Below are positions 45,429-56,890 of a stretch of 64,000 nucleotides of DNA, one piece after another. The stretch covers positions 145,733,283 through 145,797,282 of the forward strand of contig CM061921.1 of assembly GCA_031002005.1 (NCBI GenBank), read 5' to 3'. Position 1 is the first letter of the stretch; each line of letters begins with the position of its first letter. The stretch is from Vandiemenella viatica (lineage: Eukaryota > Arthropoda > Insecta > Orthoptera > Morabidae). A program made the position numbers and the translations under genes. The notes under the pieces are model-generated. The model worked only from the letters and a program-made list of their open reading frames with translations. It was not told where the DNA came from and searched no databases.

Positions 45429-46192
45429 TCGACTGCCGAGGTGCAAAGTATCCTGGTTTCCGAAAGATGGCGTGGCACACATCATTTCACCAAGCTTTTA
45501 CGAGAAATATTTCAGGTATTCCTGCCTGCTGTCTGTCTGCTATTATCGGTATATCAATGTGACAAGTATTTCGAAACTATGGAGTTATTCTCGGCGTTCC
45601 GTTCGCCCAGGTTGCGAAACTCTGTACACACACTATCGACAGCAAGGTGCAAATATTTCAGCACAGTAAAATATTTTCTTCTGTTCTGTGCAAAAATTTC
45701 GTGAAATATACTTGCGTTTGATTAAGCGTGAACCATTACTATTTTTTACTAAAACAACAAAAGAAGTCCACATTAGCGTATATTACCTACAAAACATTTC
45801 TGTTCCCATGTCTCCTTGTTATTACAGAGCAAAGCACATACTATTAATCAGTCACATTGCTATACAGTACAGCAATATTTCATATATGTTATTCCCCCCA
45901 AACTTAGTGGCGAAGAATTAAAGAATATTTCACACATCTCCAATGACACCTGATAAAGTGAAGTTACAGTGAGTTTATTCCTTGACAGCCTTTTCAGTCC
46001 CTGGCTTTACCCTATAATGTCTGATCATAGTCCTCTATCCCACCCCCCCCCCTTTTTTCTATATAGTGTTCCTAATTAAAAATTCATTCATATACCGAAA
46101 ACATACTTTTGCACATCATATCGGATTCGTTATGAACCAATTTAATAGCTAACAGCATTAATGATAGCTCACGAATTTTGGCTAGATACATT

Positions 46193-48010
46193 TTCATAGA
46201 AGATCCCCACACATCGACAAGTATCCAAAACGTCACCATAGGTTCTATTACGCCTAAGATAGTGCTCACACCTGAACTGTCGTAAATTGTTAGGTCAAAG
46301 TGGGTGTTTAGATATTTTATCCACTCAGGCCTCATCACCTAAAGTCTAGTGCGAGATTGTGGTCATGGTCAACTTAGGCTCCATACACCACTCAGAATTA
46401 TTCCACCAATATCCATTCTAACAGCATTATACGCCACCTACAGCCCCTCAACACTCTTCCTATCTTCCAATGACATCCATACTACACCACACAAGCAATG
46501 GTCTGACTGTGGATTTGTACCCAAGTCCTTCGCTTCTCTGGTACATCACCCCTCTCTGTTAAATGATTTTTATGTAGTGAGAATCAAAATTCACCAGTAC
46601 AGCACTATTTCTCTAATCTCTGCTGTCACTGGTATAAAAAAAATATTTCATCACACTCGTAATTTTTGCCAACAAGCTCAAACCTATATTGTCTGTCTAT
46701 CCAGACCAATCTATGTATCAATTCTGTAATGTTTTCGTAAGCAATCACAAATTGAGTGCCCTTAGCAATCCCTTGTGACACATCAGTGATTGACTAGAAA
46801 CAGAGAGATATACGCTGTGCCATGTACTTACCCACCTTTAACTGTATTTTACAGCACAGCAAGTATGTTCCAGGAACGAAACATCGTTTGTTAATCTTAC
46901 TAATTTCACCCCTGCCCTTTGTGATAAAAATCGAGTCAGTGTAAGGCAGTGCTAAGCACAGAACATGCTGATTCGTCATAAAATGCCTGTGGCCAAGGTG
47001 GAGATATAGAAAATTTACCCACTTACTTATAGAAGAAATCCAGTGCACTATTCCTAATTCTTTCACCAAGATCTACCCTAGCCTCATCGCCAACATACGC
47101 CCAGCACTTCCCCAAACTTCATTCTGTTTCCAATGATTCCCAATCCAACCTCTGAACAGTTACTGACAGGGTTACCTTTTGTTCGTGTGTTAAAGTAAAC
47201 CAAAAATTCGCAAAGTCTTCTCCTAATCATTAACAGGGATTCCAGCTACCAAAATGTTCACTTAAGGTGGTTCTACTGCAGTTTTTCCAAGAAAATTCTC
47301 CAGGATAATATTTTTCAACCAATCAGGTGCCAGGAGGGTTCTCCATTCGGTTTAAATGTTCCCATCTGACGCCAAACTTCGGATTCAGGGCCAAGTGTGA
47401 CATTTGACTGTAATTGCATGCTTTGTTCAAGTAACCACGATAGAGTTATCATGATGCTCTTAGCTAACTGATAGTTTCTTGGTCATCAAACAGGCATCAT
47501 AACCCACATTTTAATAGAAGATCCCCACACATCGACAAGTATCCAAAGGTGCAGACACTAGTTCTATTGCGCCGAAGATAGCACCCACGCTTGAACTGTC
47601 GTAAATTGTTAGGTCAAAGTGGGTGTTTGGATATTTTATCCACTCAGGCCTCATCATCTAAAGTCTAATGACAGATTGTGGTCATGGCCAACTTAGGCTC
47701 CATACACCACTCAGAATTATTCTGCCAATATCCATTCTAACAGCATTATACACCACATACAGCCCCTGACACTCTTCCAATCTCCCAATGACATCCAGTC
47801 CAGTTCCTTTATTAAGGCACTTACTGAATATTTTCCACAGATAAATCTAGCTGCTATATTTTGCACCTTGCATTTGATGTACAAAAAATGTGGTCTCCAT
47901 ACTACACTTATATATACAAGAAATGGTCTGACTGTGGGTTTGTACCCAAGTCCTTCGCTTCTCTGGTACATCCCCTCATCACCCTCTCTGTTAAATGATT
48001 TTTATGTAGT
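46193..48010. repeat. Direct duplication of an arm segment into the spacer
   Basis: 46193-46600 (end of the left arm) recurs at 47511-48010: both include GAAGATCCCCACACATCGAC and GTACCCAAGTCCTTCGCTTC. The spacer copy contains an extra ~110 bp (about 47794-47908) that the arm lacks. In the minus frame the extra stretch makes a CR1-like RT tail readable (VQNIAARFICGKYSVSALIK, ELDWMSLGDWK), so the spacer copy is the more complete form and the arm copy is deleted. Confidence 0.7.
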
Positions 48011-48169
48011 GAAAAACGCGAGAAACACAATTCGTATGGCAACACAAACGGCAGTAAACTGTAAAGAGTACAGTGAAATGGGAGATTGCCTAAGCCCTGA
48101 AGCAATGGTTAGAAGCACACGTTGATGGTGAGCATAATTCTATAACCATATATTTTAGACTCAAATTAA

Positions 48170-50760
48170 CAGAGGAAGTAGACACACGCACACACTTGTA
48201 CATGCATACAGCGAGGTCGACAGAACTAACAGCAAGCATCATGGAAACGATGAAGTGTGGCAGAATTGTCGTTACCACTGATTAACTGGGCAGAACTATC
48301 GTTAAAAAAATCATCAGACAGACGAGTTTAAGTCAGGTATCACAATACTTACACTTACACGCACAAAGAGAGACGCAGATATACATGTACAAGTCTACAC
48401 AACTACCGGTACCAATCATGGAAACAAAAAAGTGGTGTAGTACTTTCTTGCCCCATGACTGGCTGAAAAACAGAACTCTCCTTACATATCATCTGCCTGG
48501 CGAGATAGAGGGTGTGCAAAAAATGGCATGTTTTCACCATAAATAGTGTTCATCACGCCCCAGTTGATTACATTTACCATCAACACGTCTCTCCCACACC
48601 GCAACCCTTTCTACCATTCAGTAAAAAAGTGACGCAGGTACCATGAGTTGCAATAGACACTTGACTATCAGATCTCACCCACAAATCCATACATCTCAAT
48701 ACACTAGCACAAACAAACATAAGTGGAGGGACAGCAAAATCATTCGTCCAGACAGACGTGTTTATAGAAGGTATCACCATATTTACGCATACAGACACAG
48801 AGAGAGACGCACAAACACTCACATTTCCATGCCTTCAGCGAGCTAGACACAACAACCAGCCCCAATCATGGCGACGAAAAAGTGGGGTAGAACCCCCATG
48901 GCTCATAACTGACCAAAAAATCATCAGTAACATATGTTCCAGGCACCATACTCTTCACATCAACATCATCTCATTTATTTCACACTACAGATCTCACTAC
49001 CATCCAGTATCATGTGTGCTAGGTACAAAACTGTTCACATCAGCACCAACACGTCTATCCCACACCTAAGCTTTTTCTGCCATTCAGTAACATGTGCCCC
49101 CATGTACCACGAGTAGCAGTAGACACTTGGTCATCAGACAGATATCATAACTCCCATATTCATACTAGGTCTCACCCACAAATCCATATGTCACCTCACA
49201 CAAGCATAAGTGCAGGAACAGCACATCATACATCCAGACAAACGAGATATAGGAAGGTATCTCCACATTTACGCAAAAAAACACACAGAGATAGAGACGC
49301 ATACACACGTACATTTCCATGTCTATAGCGATCTCGACTCAACAACTAGCCCAATCATGGCAACGAAAAAGTGGAACAGAACACCCATGACTGGCCAAAA
49401 TCATAGAAAGACACACATAAACACATACATACACACTCTCATGTCAATGCATTCACACAGTTCCATTCATCACCACACATATGCACATAACTGGAGGAAA
49501 GCGACTGAACATGCTAGATCCAACTAAAAAGAGTTACAGGATGTGTGAAGTTTGAAATCACAGCCACGTCTGGCCCACACCACAACCCTTTCTGTCATTT
49601 AGTAACATGTGACCCAGGTACCATGATTTACAATGGACACTTGTCTATCAGACGGATATCATAACCTCCATATTCATACTAGGTCTCACCCACAAACCCA
49701 TACGTCTCCACACAAGCACAAACATATGGGAGGAACAGCAATTCATACATCCAGATAAATGAGTTTAAGAAAGGTATCACCATACTTACGCATATAGACA
49801 CAGAGAAAGACGCACACAGACACATATATCCATGCCTACAGCGAGCTCAACACAACAACCAGCCCAATCATGGCAAAGAAAAAGTGGGACAGAACCCCCA
49901 TGCCTCAAGACTGTCAAAAAAAATCATCATTAACATGTGTTCCAAGTAACAAACTCCTCACATCAAAATCATATTATTTAACTCACACTACAGACCTCTC
50001 TGCCATTCAGTATCGTTGGTAATATGTACAGAGCTGTTCACATGATCAGCACCACCTCTATCCCACGCCACAAGCCTTTTCTGCTGTTCAGTAATATTTG
50101 TCCGACGTACCACGAGTATCAGTAGGCAAAAGTCATCAGACAAATATCATAACTCCCATACTTATACTAGGTCTCACACACAAACATAACTGACCAAAAA
50201 ACCATCAGACAGACGTTAGAGTGTGTGCAATGGATGAAATGTTTTTGCCATACACCTCAGTACTTATCACATTATCAATTAATTACACCAACACATAGGT
50301 AGCCAGTCATTGTGAAATCTCAAAGTCGAGTAGAATCCTATCGGGATAGACACACAACCACATAGAAAGACACTCACTCACATGTCCATGCATACACACA
50401 GTTACCATACATCAACACACACATACACGTAACTGGAGGAAAAGGACTGAACACCCTAGGTCCAGACTGAATAGCTACAGGATGTGCGAAATATTTCATT
50501 TCTTTGCCACAAACCTCAGTGCTCATCATACCCAAATGATTACATCTACATAGGAGGCCACTGATGGAAAAATGTCAAGTAGACTCCTACCACCATAATT
50601 ACACACATAAACACACAGGAACACGTACACACACATATACCACAATTTCATAAGTAACCACATAAATACAAGTAACTGCAGGAAAGGGGCCCGACACACG
50701 ACGTCCACACTAAGGTTGTACATGATAGGCAGACGATAGCATGTCTTTACAATACACCTC
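48170..50760. repeat. Irregular tandem array, ~430-535-bp units
   Basis: Blocks CAATCATGG(C/A)(A/G)ACGAAAAAGTGG at 48413, 48865, 49351 and 49865 and GGTATCaCCAtAcTTACgcA at about 48334, 48768, 49254, 49778 mark four diverged units; further degraded units are likely at 48237 and near 50306 and 50548. Between the marks lie (ACAC)n-rich stretches. No ORF with recognisable homology. Confidence 0.65.
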
Positions 50761-50907
50761 AGTGCTCACCACACATACTTGATTTTTAATGTGCCATCAG
50801 TATAGCTGGTGGCTGGAACTGAGCTCTTGGCAATGATTGGCCAAAAGTCATTTGTTAATACCAGATCATCAAAGACAAATTTTGGATGAACCTGCCGAGG
50901 CGGGCGC

Positions 50908-53325
50908 GGTTTGAGCTTGTTGGCAAAAATTACGAGTGTGATGAAATATTTTTTTTATACCAGTGACAGCAGAGATTAGAGAAATAGTGCTGTCACTGGT
51001 GAATTTTGATTCTCACTACATAAAAATCATTTAACAGAGAGGGGTGATGTACCAGAGAAGCGAAGGACTTGGGTACAAATCCACAGTCAGACCATTGCTT
51101 GTGTGGTGTAGTATGGATGTCATTGGAAGATAGGAAGAGTGTTGAGGGGCTGTAGGTGGCGTATAATGCTGTTAGAATGGATATTGGTGGAATAATTCTG
51201 AGTGGTGTATGGAGCCTAAGTTGACCATGACCACAATCTCGCACTAGACTTTAGGTGATGAGGCCTGAGTGGATAAAATATCTAAACACCCACTTTGACC
51301 TAACAATTTACGACAGTTCAGGTGTGAGCACTATCTTAGGCGTAATAGAACCTATGGTGACGTTTTGGATACTTGTCGATGTGTGGGGATCTTCTATGAA
51401 AATGTATCTAGCCAAAATTCGTGAGCTATCATTAATGCTGTTAGCTATTAAATTGGTTCATAACGAATCCGATATGATGTGCAAAAGTATGTTTTCGGTA
51501 TATGAATGAATTTTTAATTAGGAACACTATATAGAAAAAAGGGGGGGATAGAGGACTATGATCAGACATTATAGGGTAAAGCCAGGGACTGAAAAGGCTG
51601 TCAAGGAATAAACTCACTGTAACTTCACTTTATCAGGTGTCATTGGAGATGTGTGAAATATTCTTTAATTCTTCGCCACTAAGTTTGGGGGGAATAACAT
51701 ATATGAAATATTGCTGTACTGTATAGCAATGTGACTGATTAATAGTATGTGCTTTGCTCTGTAATAACAAGGAGACATGGGAACAGAAATGTTTTGTAGG
51801 TAATATACGTAATGTGGACTTCTTTTTTTTTTTTTAGTAAAAAATAGTAATGGTTCACGCTTAATCAAACGCAAGTATATTTCACAAAATCACGACACAG
51901 AACAGAAGAAAATATTTTAACTGTGCTGAAATATTTGCACCTTGCTGTCGATAGTGTGTGTACAGAGTTTCGCAACCTGGGCGAACGGAAATAATGTTAC
52001 TTCACGCCGAGAATAACTCCATAGTTTCGAAATACTTGTCACATTGATATACCGATAATAGCAGACAGACAGCAGGCAGGAATACCTGAAATATTTCTCG
52101 TAAAAGCTTGGTGAAATGATGTGTGCCACGCCATCTTTCGGAAACCAGGATACTTTGCACCTCGGCAGTCGAATTTTTTTTTTAACGTCTCTCTAACAAT
52201 AAGTTCTTTAGAGACGGGAATGGGAATGAATTCGGTCATGGCCTTTTGAAGGTAGCATCCCGGCATTCACCTGGTGGAAACCATGGAAAACCCAAATCTG
52301 GATGCCCGGAAGGGGGATTCCCCGAATGCGAGGCAAGAACGCTAAATAATTTCATGAAATCAGGTACACATAGAATTCTTCGTCGGTTTTATATCTGGAG
52401 TTTTTTATTTTGCCCGACGTACCGCGAGTATCAGTACGCACACTAACAACGTGGTCTTTAGAGACGGGAAAGGAATGGGAATGAATTCGGTCATGGCCTT
52501 TTGAAGGTCGCATCCCCGGCATTCACTTGGAGTGATTTTGGGAAACCATGGATGCCTGGAACCTCCGTCCTCCCGAATGCGAGGCAAGAACGCTAAATAA
52601 TTTCATGAAAACAGGTACGCATAGAATTTATATCTGGAGTTTATGACGGTTTTTTTTCCCCCCATATCGAACGTTAAAAGGAAACAGTTATGCTTTCCGG
52701 CAGTGACGTCAACACCCACATCTGTTTCAAACAGTATACATCTGAGAGGAAGTGGATTCGTGACCATCATACTCGATTAATGGATGAACTAATCGTCCAT
52801 TGTCTACTTATACCAATGGGTCCATTTAAACTAAGACTTTAATTATATTTAAGTTACTCGGTAAAGGTGGAATTGGTATACGCAACACACGATGACCACT
52901 AGGAACTAAAGTGATAGACGAATCCATAGTTTTGTCGCCACGATACAACTTGTCTGACGTCCGCATTCCAGAACAGGGAACGGCTAATGGAGAGCAGTGA
53001 GAAATATTTGTCGGAGACCAAAATGATACATGCCACGCCACCTACCAGTGAGCCAAAGAACTAACGGGGGCTGCCATCTGCCAGCGGATCTGTGAACTAA
53101 CGGTGCAGGACTGCTGCTGCCATCTGGGCGGGCGGTCGGGGAACTAACATATGCGCAAGCCCGACAGCTTCCGCCATCTGTGCGGCCGGTTGAGGAATTA
53201 ACGGCGGCCATCTTGGTCGCCCAAACTGGGGGGCGGCCATCTTGGTCGCCCAAACTGGGGGCGGCCCTCTTGTGACGTCACGGGTTTTCCCGGTTTCTGG
53301 CTTGAATCGGCTAACTCCTCCTACT
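50908..53325 (-). repeat. Right inverted arm of the palindromic element
   Basis: Reverse complement of 44307-46684 with few differences: an extra 28-bp unit near 53210-53265, a T-rich tract near 51825-51836 and some indels. Confidence 0.9.
52185..52590 (-). repeat. Two truncated SINE-1 pieces in the right arm
   Basis: The mirror of 45005-45428, with the same truncations and the same duplicated junction. Confidence 0.75.
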
Positions 53326-53326
53326 T

Positions 53327-53960
53327 AAGAGGTATATTTAAAAAGTAATGAAACTGTATATTTACTTTTTATTTACAGTTCCACATGATCCCCTTCATAT
53401 TAGTTCCTTCGGGAGGCTACACAGAGCCGGAGACGTTGCTCCCGCTCCTGATAGCAGTATGAGAAGTCTGTAAGATGGTGAGCTGTATCGCTTTCAGTTA
53501 GTCGGTTGCAGCTATCTCGAAGACATCTACAGTCCCAAAATGATGACCTTTCAGATAAGGGTTTCAACTTTTAAAATAGGAAAAAGTCAAAAGGGGACAA
53601 ATCAAGGGAGTATGGATGCTGAAGCACCACAGAAATGCTTTTTGTTTTGTCAAAAATTGTGTTACAGAATGCTGTGTGACATATCACATTGTCGTGATGC
53701 GGGATCCATCACTTTGTAGTGGTTGATCTCACTCGATGAACACTTCTCTCCAATATCTCGAGGCATTCCCAGTGGAACTGCAGACTGACAATTTATCTCG
53801 GAGAGACAAGTTCTTCGTGAATAATCCCTTGACGGTAGAAAAAGCAGTCAGTATTGTTTTGATCTTGATTTGCTCATTCTAGCTTTCTGTGGCCGTGGGG
53901 AGGAGGAGGTGTGACCCTACTGGCTGTTGCCTTGTCTCTAATTTTGGTAAACCTTCTTTC
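53327..53960 (-). mobile_element. mariner remnant, one end
   Basis: The left edge GAGGTATATTTAAAAAGTAA looks like a mariner end; the minus strand shows decayed transposase pieces: ARMSKSRSKQY..LLFLPSRD near 53840-53890, and a tail KVETLI.KVIILG (degraded LKGHHFG) near 53545-53580. Stops are frequent. The other end is not seen, so it is truncated near 53960. Confidence 0.65.
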
Positions 53961-54271
53961 ACTCCCTTCTACGCTTATTGATAAATGTACGGATAATTTG
54001 TTAAAGTAATTGTCTGACACAAATTTCGTCAAATTTCTTTACTTCTTCAATCTTTATTTTTTGTTATTTAAATTTTGTTAAAGAGATTGTTATGAAATTC
54101 CTATAGATTGGAACTGAGTTCTGTCTATTTGCGAAAACAGATTTTTTTTGTTTTTTCAAGGCTGATCGCTGGGTTAAGTCTGTCCTCAGGCATGGGCACT
54201 CTTAGCTGATTGTTATACCAGTCCTCGTGTCTAATTATATTAAGTAATAATAATAAAAAGATATGAATCCA
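53961..54271. other. Unassigned intergenic DNA
   Basis: No recognised gene or element. Confidence 0.5.
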
Positions 54272-54455
54272 AAGACAAGGAATGGGAAGGAATTCGGTCA
54301 TGGGCTTTTTGAAGGAAGCATCCCGGCATTCGCCTGGAGTGAATAGGGTAAACCATGGAAAACCCAAATATGGATGCCCGGACGGGGATTCGAACCCGCG
54401 TCCTCCTGAATGCGAGGCCAGAACGTCAACCACTCACCCGCCACGCTCGGTGTAT
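54272..54455 (-). repeat. SINE-1, minus orientation
   Basis: On the minus strand: head CGTGGCGGGTGAGTGGTTGA, B box GGTTCGAATCCC, body to CCTTGTCTTTGG. The A-box/B-box pair is well kept. Confidence 0.9.
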
Positions 54456-54709
54456 CCGCAGTTAGAGTGAGAACTGATTTATATTTACCTCTATAATTAC
54501 AATATGGTAAGCATGTTTATCTACAGTTACACTGATACTCAACAATCAATTTTCAAGTTAGTAAAAGACGCTGTTTAAGTTCCGAACGCGCGTATAAATA
54601 TAAAGATGCAATGGATGACCTGTTGCAGATTTTGAGATTGGAAACTTCCAAAATTATCTAGAGAAGATTTGGCTTATACATGCGAAGATATCGCATGAAG
54701 GGTAGAACC

Positions 54710-54950
54710 GAGAGTGGTGGATGAACGGTTAACATTCTGGCCCCGCATTCGGGAGGACGTGAGTTCGAATCGCCGTCCGGGCATCCATATTTGGGTTTTC
54801 CATGGTTTCCGCAAATCGGTCCAGGCGAATGCCGTGAAGCTTCCTTCAAAAGACCATGATCGAATTCCTTCCCGTTCCTTGCATCCAGTCCTTTCCCGCC
54901 TCTAATGAGCTTGAGGTCGGTAAAGTCTTAAAGACATAAGAAAAAAAAAA
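54710..54950 (+). repeat. SINE-1, near full length
   Basis: Head GAGAGTGGTGGATGAACGG, B box GAGTTCGAATCGCC, complete body, AAGACATAAG and an A10 tail. It ends directly at the hairpin that follows. Confidence 0.9.
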
Positions 54951-54951
54951 T

Positions 54952-55096
54952 GGAAGGTAGGTTGTCCACGACGTTTTGATCGTTAACCTAGCGTCCAAAC
55001 TGCTGTTCTGACTGGAAACAGATAGTAATATGTATGTGGAAACAGCAGTTTGGACGCTAAGTTAACTATCAAAAAGTCGTGGACAACCTATCTTCC
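54952..55096. repeat. Long hairpin (arms ~57 bp, loop ~30 bp)
   Basis: GGAAGGTAGGTTGTCCACGA at 54952 and its complement TCGTGGACAACCTATCTTCC at the far end bound a stem whose inner parts also pair (GTCCAAACTGCTGTT against AACAGCAGTTTGGAC). There are about four mismatches per arm. It is either a small foldback MITE or a source of a long hairpin RNA. Confidence 0.75.
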
Positions 55097-55789
55097 TGAG
55101 CAATAGCCAGCGTCGATCGATCAAAATCGAATCGTTACACGCTGTGGGCATTGTATCATAGCTGCTGAATGCCGCTTGGATGAATCGCCTTGTTGTTTCA
55201 ATACATGCACTTGTAACGTTCAAGCTAGCGGAAATTTCATACGCGATACAAAACCGATAAACGGCTGTATCATTTTTCTTTTTTGGCGCGAACTAGACGT
55301 CAAGCAACACCACACGTCCGAAAATTCGATAGTCGCGAAAACAGCGCTAATTTATTTCGCAATAATTTCAATGACGCCGTCGTGATTTAGTACTATTAGA
55401 TAGAGCAAAGATGAAAGTATTTTTCGATTTGATCATTGTGCCATTGGGCACAAAGTATCTCAAATTACATATTTAGCGCGATAAAAATGTGTAAGTGTCA
55501 AAGAAACTCGGACGACTCATAGTCTGAACCGTGTGGGATCCAGATTGGTGACACTAATCCAGAAGACACCGAAAAACAATGCCCGATTCAGATCATCAAT
55601 ATATCAGTGTGGCCACGTTTGCGCCAAATCCCTATGGTGAATAATCAAATGAGTGTTCCGGAAGTGATAACGATATCGAAATGGCGGACTTTCCAGAAAT
55701 CTCCGTCATGCAGGCTCGACAAAACTTCGGTTAGAGTTATAAAAATGCAACCCGCACTTGCACGAGGCCAAGCCTGGTGAGTGCTTGCA
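55097..55789. other. Unassigned intergenic DNA
   Basis: No recognised gene. It has more CpG than the AT-rich average. Confidence 0.4.
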
Positions 55790-56270
55790 GGCAGTTTATG
55801 CCTGGTGTGAAGGAAGACCTGGATTCGATGCATGACCCTGCCATCTAGATTTCGGTTCCCTAGGGTTACCCAGGGCCGGCGTTAGGGAGGGGTAAGCGGG
55901 GCAAAAGTACCCGGGCCAAGGCCCCAGAAAGGGGTCCTCCAGCCAGGGTGTCTAGCTAAATAGAAAATAAACAACAACAAAAACGTTTCTAAAGAAGGTG
56001 GTATTTGATTTTTTTTATTAAAATTTTTCTGATTTTATTGGAAAAAATCAAAGTGTAAAGTAAAAAAAAATCAAGGTGGGGGGCCCGAGAACACTTACCT
56101 GGGGTCCGAGAATCCTAGCGCCGGCCCTGGGGTTACCTAAATCACGCTAGGCGAATGGCGAAATGATTAATTAAAAACATAGTGATCGAATTCTTTCCGG
56201 TTCCTTGCTCGCAGCCTATCCCGGTTTTAATGACTTCACTATCGGACAGCCATAAGCCACTATAAACATA
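55790..56270 (+). repeat. SINE-1-related diverged copy split by a MITE
   Basis: TGGATTCGATGC at about 55810-55825 looks like a degraded B box; TAAATCACGCTAGGCGAATGG and GATCGAATTC follow the MITE, ending in AGCCATAAGCC. It is more divergent than the other copies. Confidence 0.6.
55871..56129. mobile_element. hAT MITE, 259 bp, perfect 8-bp target duplication
   Basis: Ends CAGGGCCGGCGTTAGG and CTAGCGCCGGCCCTG are inverted; GGGTTACC flanks it at 55863-55870 and 56130-56137. It shares GGCAAAAGTACCCGGGCC-like sequence with the element at 39788-39988, so both belong to one family. No ORF. Confidence 0.9.
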
Positions 56271-56502
56271 AACAGTTCCACACAGCGTTTCTCAAGAACA
56301 ACCTTGATCAGACTTACGACGTGTGTGGTCGTTTCTTTTGTTTAGGAGAGACGCAATAATTTCCAACTGCTTCAGATACTTGACGTGTAATAGCAGTTTA
56401 GTAGTTGGGGAAGTTACATAGTATACTACAATATGTAGAGACTACGAGTTAGGCAGTGGTAACAGTGGATGCGTTCTCTGAAGACATAACTCTTGCGAAA
56501 AT

Positions 56503-56598
56503 GTCGTGCGCGCTCGTCAGTGTGGTTGTGGTCATAGTGTATCGGAGTTTTTCGTGCGCGTTCGTCAGAGTAGTTGTTGTCACAGTTAAAATCGGAAT
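56503..56598 (+). repeat. Tandem pair of ~45-bp GC-rich units
   Basis: CGTGCGCGCTCGTCAGTGTG…TATCGGA is followed by CGTGCGCGTTCGTCAGAGTAG…AATCGGA. The second unit overlaps the first codons of the Harbinger-like exon. Perhaps part of an element's 5' UTR. Confidence 0.55.
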
Positions 56599-56890
56599 TA
56601 CTTGATCATTTCATTAAAAATGGAAGGTGGCTGGATGTTTTTAGACTCTTCTTGTTGAAAAACGAAAAAGAATGTTGGATTGGTGATATTAATTTTACCA
56701 GGGAAACTCAAGGAGAATTTGCTTTACTTTTCCCTGATCTAATCAAAGATTATCAAAAATTCTTCGGCTACTTCAGAACGCGGCCGGAAACATTCAACTA
56801 TATTTTACACAGAACAAGTTCGAAAATTGAGAAACGGAGTAGTTTCCGGAGTTGCATTGCACCTACCGAGAAACTAGCAGTTACATTAAG
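56586..56890 (+). CDS. PIF/Harbinger-type nuclease (HARBI1-like) exon
   Basis: The open frame reads, after acceptor TTGTTGTCACAG, ELLDHFIKNGRWLDVFRLFL, then CWIGDINFTRETQGEFALLF, FFGYFRTRPETFNYIL and FRSCIAPTEKLAVTLR, ending at donor AAG|GTAAAT. The order (E.. L..F...F..YFR....F..IL......I.K...FR..I.P.E.LAVTLR) is that of the N-terminal part of Harbinger nucleases and of HARBI1; the DDE catalytic part would be downstream and is not seen. There is no ATG in the frame, so it needs an upstream exon, or is a decayed copy. A weak AISHIIYQLVT reading at about 57009-57040, possibly after an acceptor TGTATAG at 56990, could be a broken continuation. No stop occurs inside the exon. Confidence 0.7.

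Larger units (their letters stand above)
44307..46684 (+). repeat. Left inverted arm of the palindromic element
   Basis: Contains a CpG-rich outer part (44351-44640), two truncated SINE-1 pieces (45005-45428) and AT-rich inner part to GCTCAAACC at 46684. Its partner is 50908-53325. Confidence 0.9.
44307..53325. mobile_element. 9.0-kb palindromic element with ~2.4-kb inverted arms
   Basis: Arms 44307-46684 and 50908-53325 are reverse complements of very high identity, differing by scattered bases and small indels, around a 4.2-kb spacer. The ends begin AGTAGGAGGAG(A/T)TAGCC and are flanked by TAAGAG on both sides (44301-44306; 53326-53331). A 6-bp duplication with AG ends and long terminal repeats is the Maverick/Polinton pattern, but none of that class's genes (polymerase B, integrase, ATPase, protease, capsid) is present. 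It could be a non-autonomous derivative, a foldback element, or a genomic inverted duplication. A caution is that the right TAAGAG overlaps the start of a mariner end. Confidence 0.6.

Noticed and set aside
46084..46338. 84-codon ORF present in both arms of the 9-kb element (46084-46338 minus, 51255-51509 plus)
   Set aside because: Its conservation is explained by near-identity of the arms; no protein family is recognised.
48170..50760. CRISPR-like array
   Set aside because: Units are ~450-500 bp, diverged and without short spacers; this is eukaryotic DNA.
44301..53331. Calling the 9-kb element a Maverick/Polinton outright
   Set aside because: The ends and 6-bp flank fit, but there are no Maverick genes and the right flank may be part of a mariner end.
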